The notes beneath the pieces were generated by a model, which was not told where the DNA came from, ran no database searches, and saw only the letters and a program-made list of their open reading frames with translations. The translations under genes were made by a program, and so were the position numbers. Positions 20,113 through 21,170 of a stretch of 21,170 bases of DNA are shown in pieces (the first letter of the stretch is position 1; every line of letters starts with the position of its first letter). Where the stretch lies: contig URIX01000033.1 of assembly GCA_900547975.1 (NCBI GenBank), positions 1 to 21,170 of the forward strand. Direction: 5' to 3'. Origin of the DNA: an uncultured Eubacteriales bacterium. Its GTDB lineage: Bacteria; Bacillota; Clostridia; Christensenellales; CAG-917.

Positions 20113-21024
20113 TCAATCCTTTTTGAGCGCTTTGAGGTCGTAGCCGAGTTCTTTCATAATTCTGTCGTCGTCGCGCCATTCGTTCTTGACTCTGACGTAC
20201 AAAGTCAAAAACACCTTTTCGCCCGTCATTTCTTCGAGGTCGTGGCGGGCCTTCGTCGCAATCTGTTTGAGCATTTCGCCGCCCTTGCCGATGACTATCG
20301 CCTTGTGCGACTGCTTCTCGCAAATTATGTCCGCGTCGATATCGATTATGGGTTGCCCCTCTCTTTCCTCGAATTTGTTGATGTAAACGCCTATGCCGTA
20401 CGGCACTTCCTTGTCGAGAAGATAGAGCGCTTTCTCGCGGATAATCTCGGTTGCCATAAAGCGCATACTGCTTTCGGTGTACATATCTTCGGGGTACATC
20501 GGCGCGCCCTCGGGAAGAAGTGCCACGAGTTCCGCTTTGAGCGGTTCGAGGTTGTCCTCTTTCTTTGCCGAGATAGGCACGATTGCTTTAAGCCCCGCAA
20601 TTTTATTGAGTTTTTCAAGGGATTCGAACATAGTTTCTCTCGTCACGCAGTCCTCTTTGTTGAGTGCCACGACCACGGGAACTTTGCTTGCGTTCTTTTC
20701 GAGGAACTCGTAATCCTCTTTTTGCATACCCTTTGCCGCGTCGATGACGTACACAACGCCGTCCACGTCTTTGAGCGAGTTTTCAACCGCTTGCATCATA
20801 TATTGTCCGAGATGATTGCACACTTTGTGAATACCGGGGGTGTCGATAAGCACCATTTGGTAGCCGTCGCCGTTGATAATGCCCAAAAGTTTGTTTCTCG
20901 TGGTTTGAGGACGCCAAGAAACGATGGACACTTTTTCGCCCACAAGCGCGTTTGTGAGAGTGGACTTACCGGCGTTGGCAAGTCCCGCAATGCAAATAAA
21001 ACCGCTTTTGAAATCTTCGTACAT
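20113..21024 (-). CDS. era: GTPase Era
   Basis: A 303-residue Era, the GTPase that binds the 3' end of 16S rRNA during small-subunit assembly. G1 is GLANAGKST (14-22, usually GRPNVGKST in the family), the switch region SWRPQTTRNK, G3 DTPG (61-64), G4 NKED (122-125) and G5 ISAK are present. The C-terminal KH domain shows KAIVIGKGGEMLKQIATKAR. Length is normal. The start at ATG 21022-21024 has AGAGGAAG about nine bases upstream. It opens the era-yqzL-recO cluster. Confidence 0.96.
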   Translation of the reverse strand: MYEDFKSGFICIAGLANAGKSTLTNALVGEKVSIVSWRPQTTRNKLLGIINGDGYQMVLIDTPGIHKVCNHLGQYMMQAVENSLKDVDGVVYVIDAAKGMQKEDYEFLEKNASKVPVVVALNKEDCVTRETMFESLEKLNKIAGLKAIVPISAKKEDNLEPLKAELVALLPEGAPMYPEDMYTESSMRFMATEIIREKALYLLDKEVPYGIGVYINKFEEREGQPIIDIDADIICEKQSHKAIVIGKGGEMLKQIATKARHDLEEMTGEKVFLTLYVRVKNEWRDDDRIMKELGYDLKALKKD

Positions 21025-21127
21025 ATATTTTTACTTCCTCTTTTGCTTTCTTCTTATATCTTGCTCTTATACTTCAAATAAGGACTCGTTAAATCGCAAC
21101 TTCCCCTTTCCTCAGGTGTTTTCCCTA

Positions 21128-21170
21128 TCGCCGTTCCCCCTCTGCATAAATTTGAGGGAACCCACGGCGA
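21128..21170. repeat. inverted repeat at right edge
   Basis: TCGCCGTTCCCCCTC (21128-21142) is nearly the reverse complement of GAGGGAACCCACGGCGA (21154-21170), with a small bulge and an 11-base loop. It lies upstream of era and may continue past the edge. The minus-strand frame through it stays open to a TAA at 21054-21056, but the 38 residues are not recognisable as a gene end. It could be a dispersed palindromic repeat or the terminator of an upstream gene. Confidence 0.5.

Noticed and set aside
20035..21081. Plus-strand open frame of 348 codons opposite era
   Set aside because: Era is unambiguous on the other strand and the antisense product is Phe/Arg/His-rich shadow sequence.

Overview
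The window looks like chromosomal housekeeping sequence from a low-to-moderate GC Bacillota (Firmicutes), most likely an uncultured gut-type Clostridia lineage. The reasons are the era-yqzL-recO order, a YwlE-type phosphatase beside tsaC, an FMN riboswitch in front of a RibU transporter, GAGGTG/AGGAGG ribosome binding sites, and -35/-10 promoters with T-tract terminators. Placement below class level is inference. Nearly all genes lie on the minus strand; three lie on the plus strand (8307-8648, 10572-11366, 15231-15740). I see no tRNA, rRNA, CRISPR array, transposase or prophage gene.

Reading along the minus strand from the right edge: (1) 21024-15861, era, a small yqzL, recO, a large lipoprotein of unknown function, tsaC and ywlE, with ATGA overlaps at three of the junctions or equivalent tight coupling, ending at a terminator at 15850-15875. 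(2) 15119-14165, secG (own promoter and terminator) and smpB (own promoter, apparently leaderless). (3) 14035-11831, metY and a MetA carrying Glu111 (acetyl-CoA type), an O-acetylhomoserine route to homocysteine. (4) 11367-11845, a convergent gap filled with palindromes, including a 144-nt nested hairpin that contains the metA stop codon. (5) 10395-8747, a fused NadD-YqeK (apparently leaderless) and rsfS. (6) 8254-5854, a sigma-A promoter, FMN riboswitch with intrinsic terminator, then ribU-tsaE (one continuous ORF), tsaB and rimI, probably followed by an alpha/beta hydrolase and a membrane-anchored MurF-like ligase down to 3252. (7) ddl, icd, and at the left edge a truncated XRE-type regulator.

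The most unusual item is the in-frame fusion of the riboflavin transporter subunit RibU to TsaE, the ATPase of the tRNA t6A system, directly under an FMN riboswitch and translationally coupled to tsaB and rimI. With tsaC at 16301-17284, the window holds three of the four bacterial t6A genes (tsaD is not here). Other points worth a second look are a shared promoter geometry that predicts leaderless mRNAs for nadD and smpB, the palindrome cluster after metA, a 16-bp perfect palindrome upstream of murF, and an alpha/beta hydrolase whose coding signal extends upstream of its first usable start codon.
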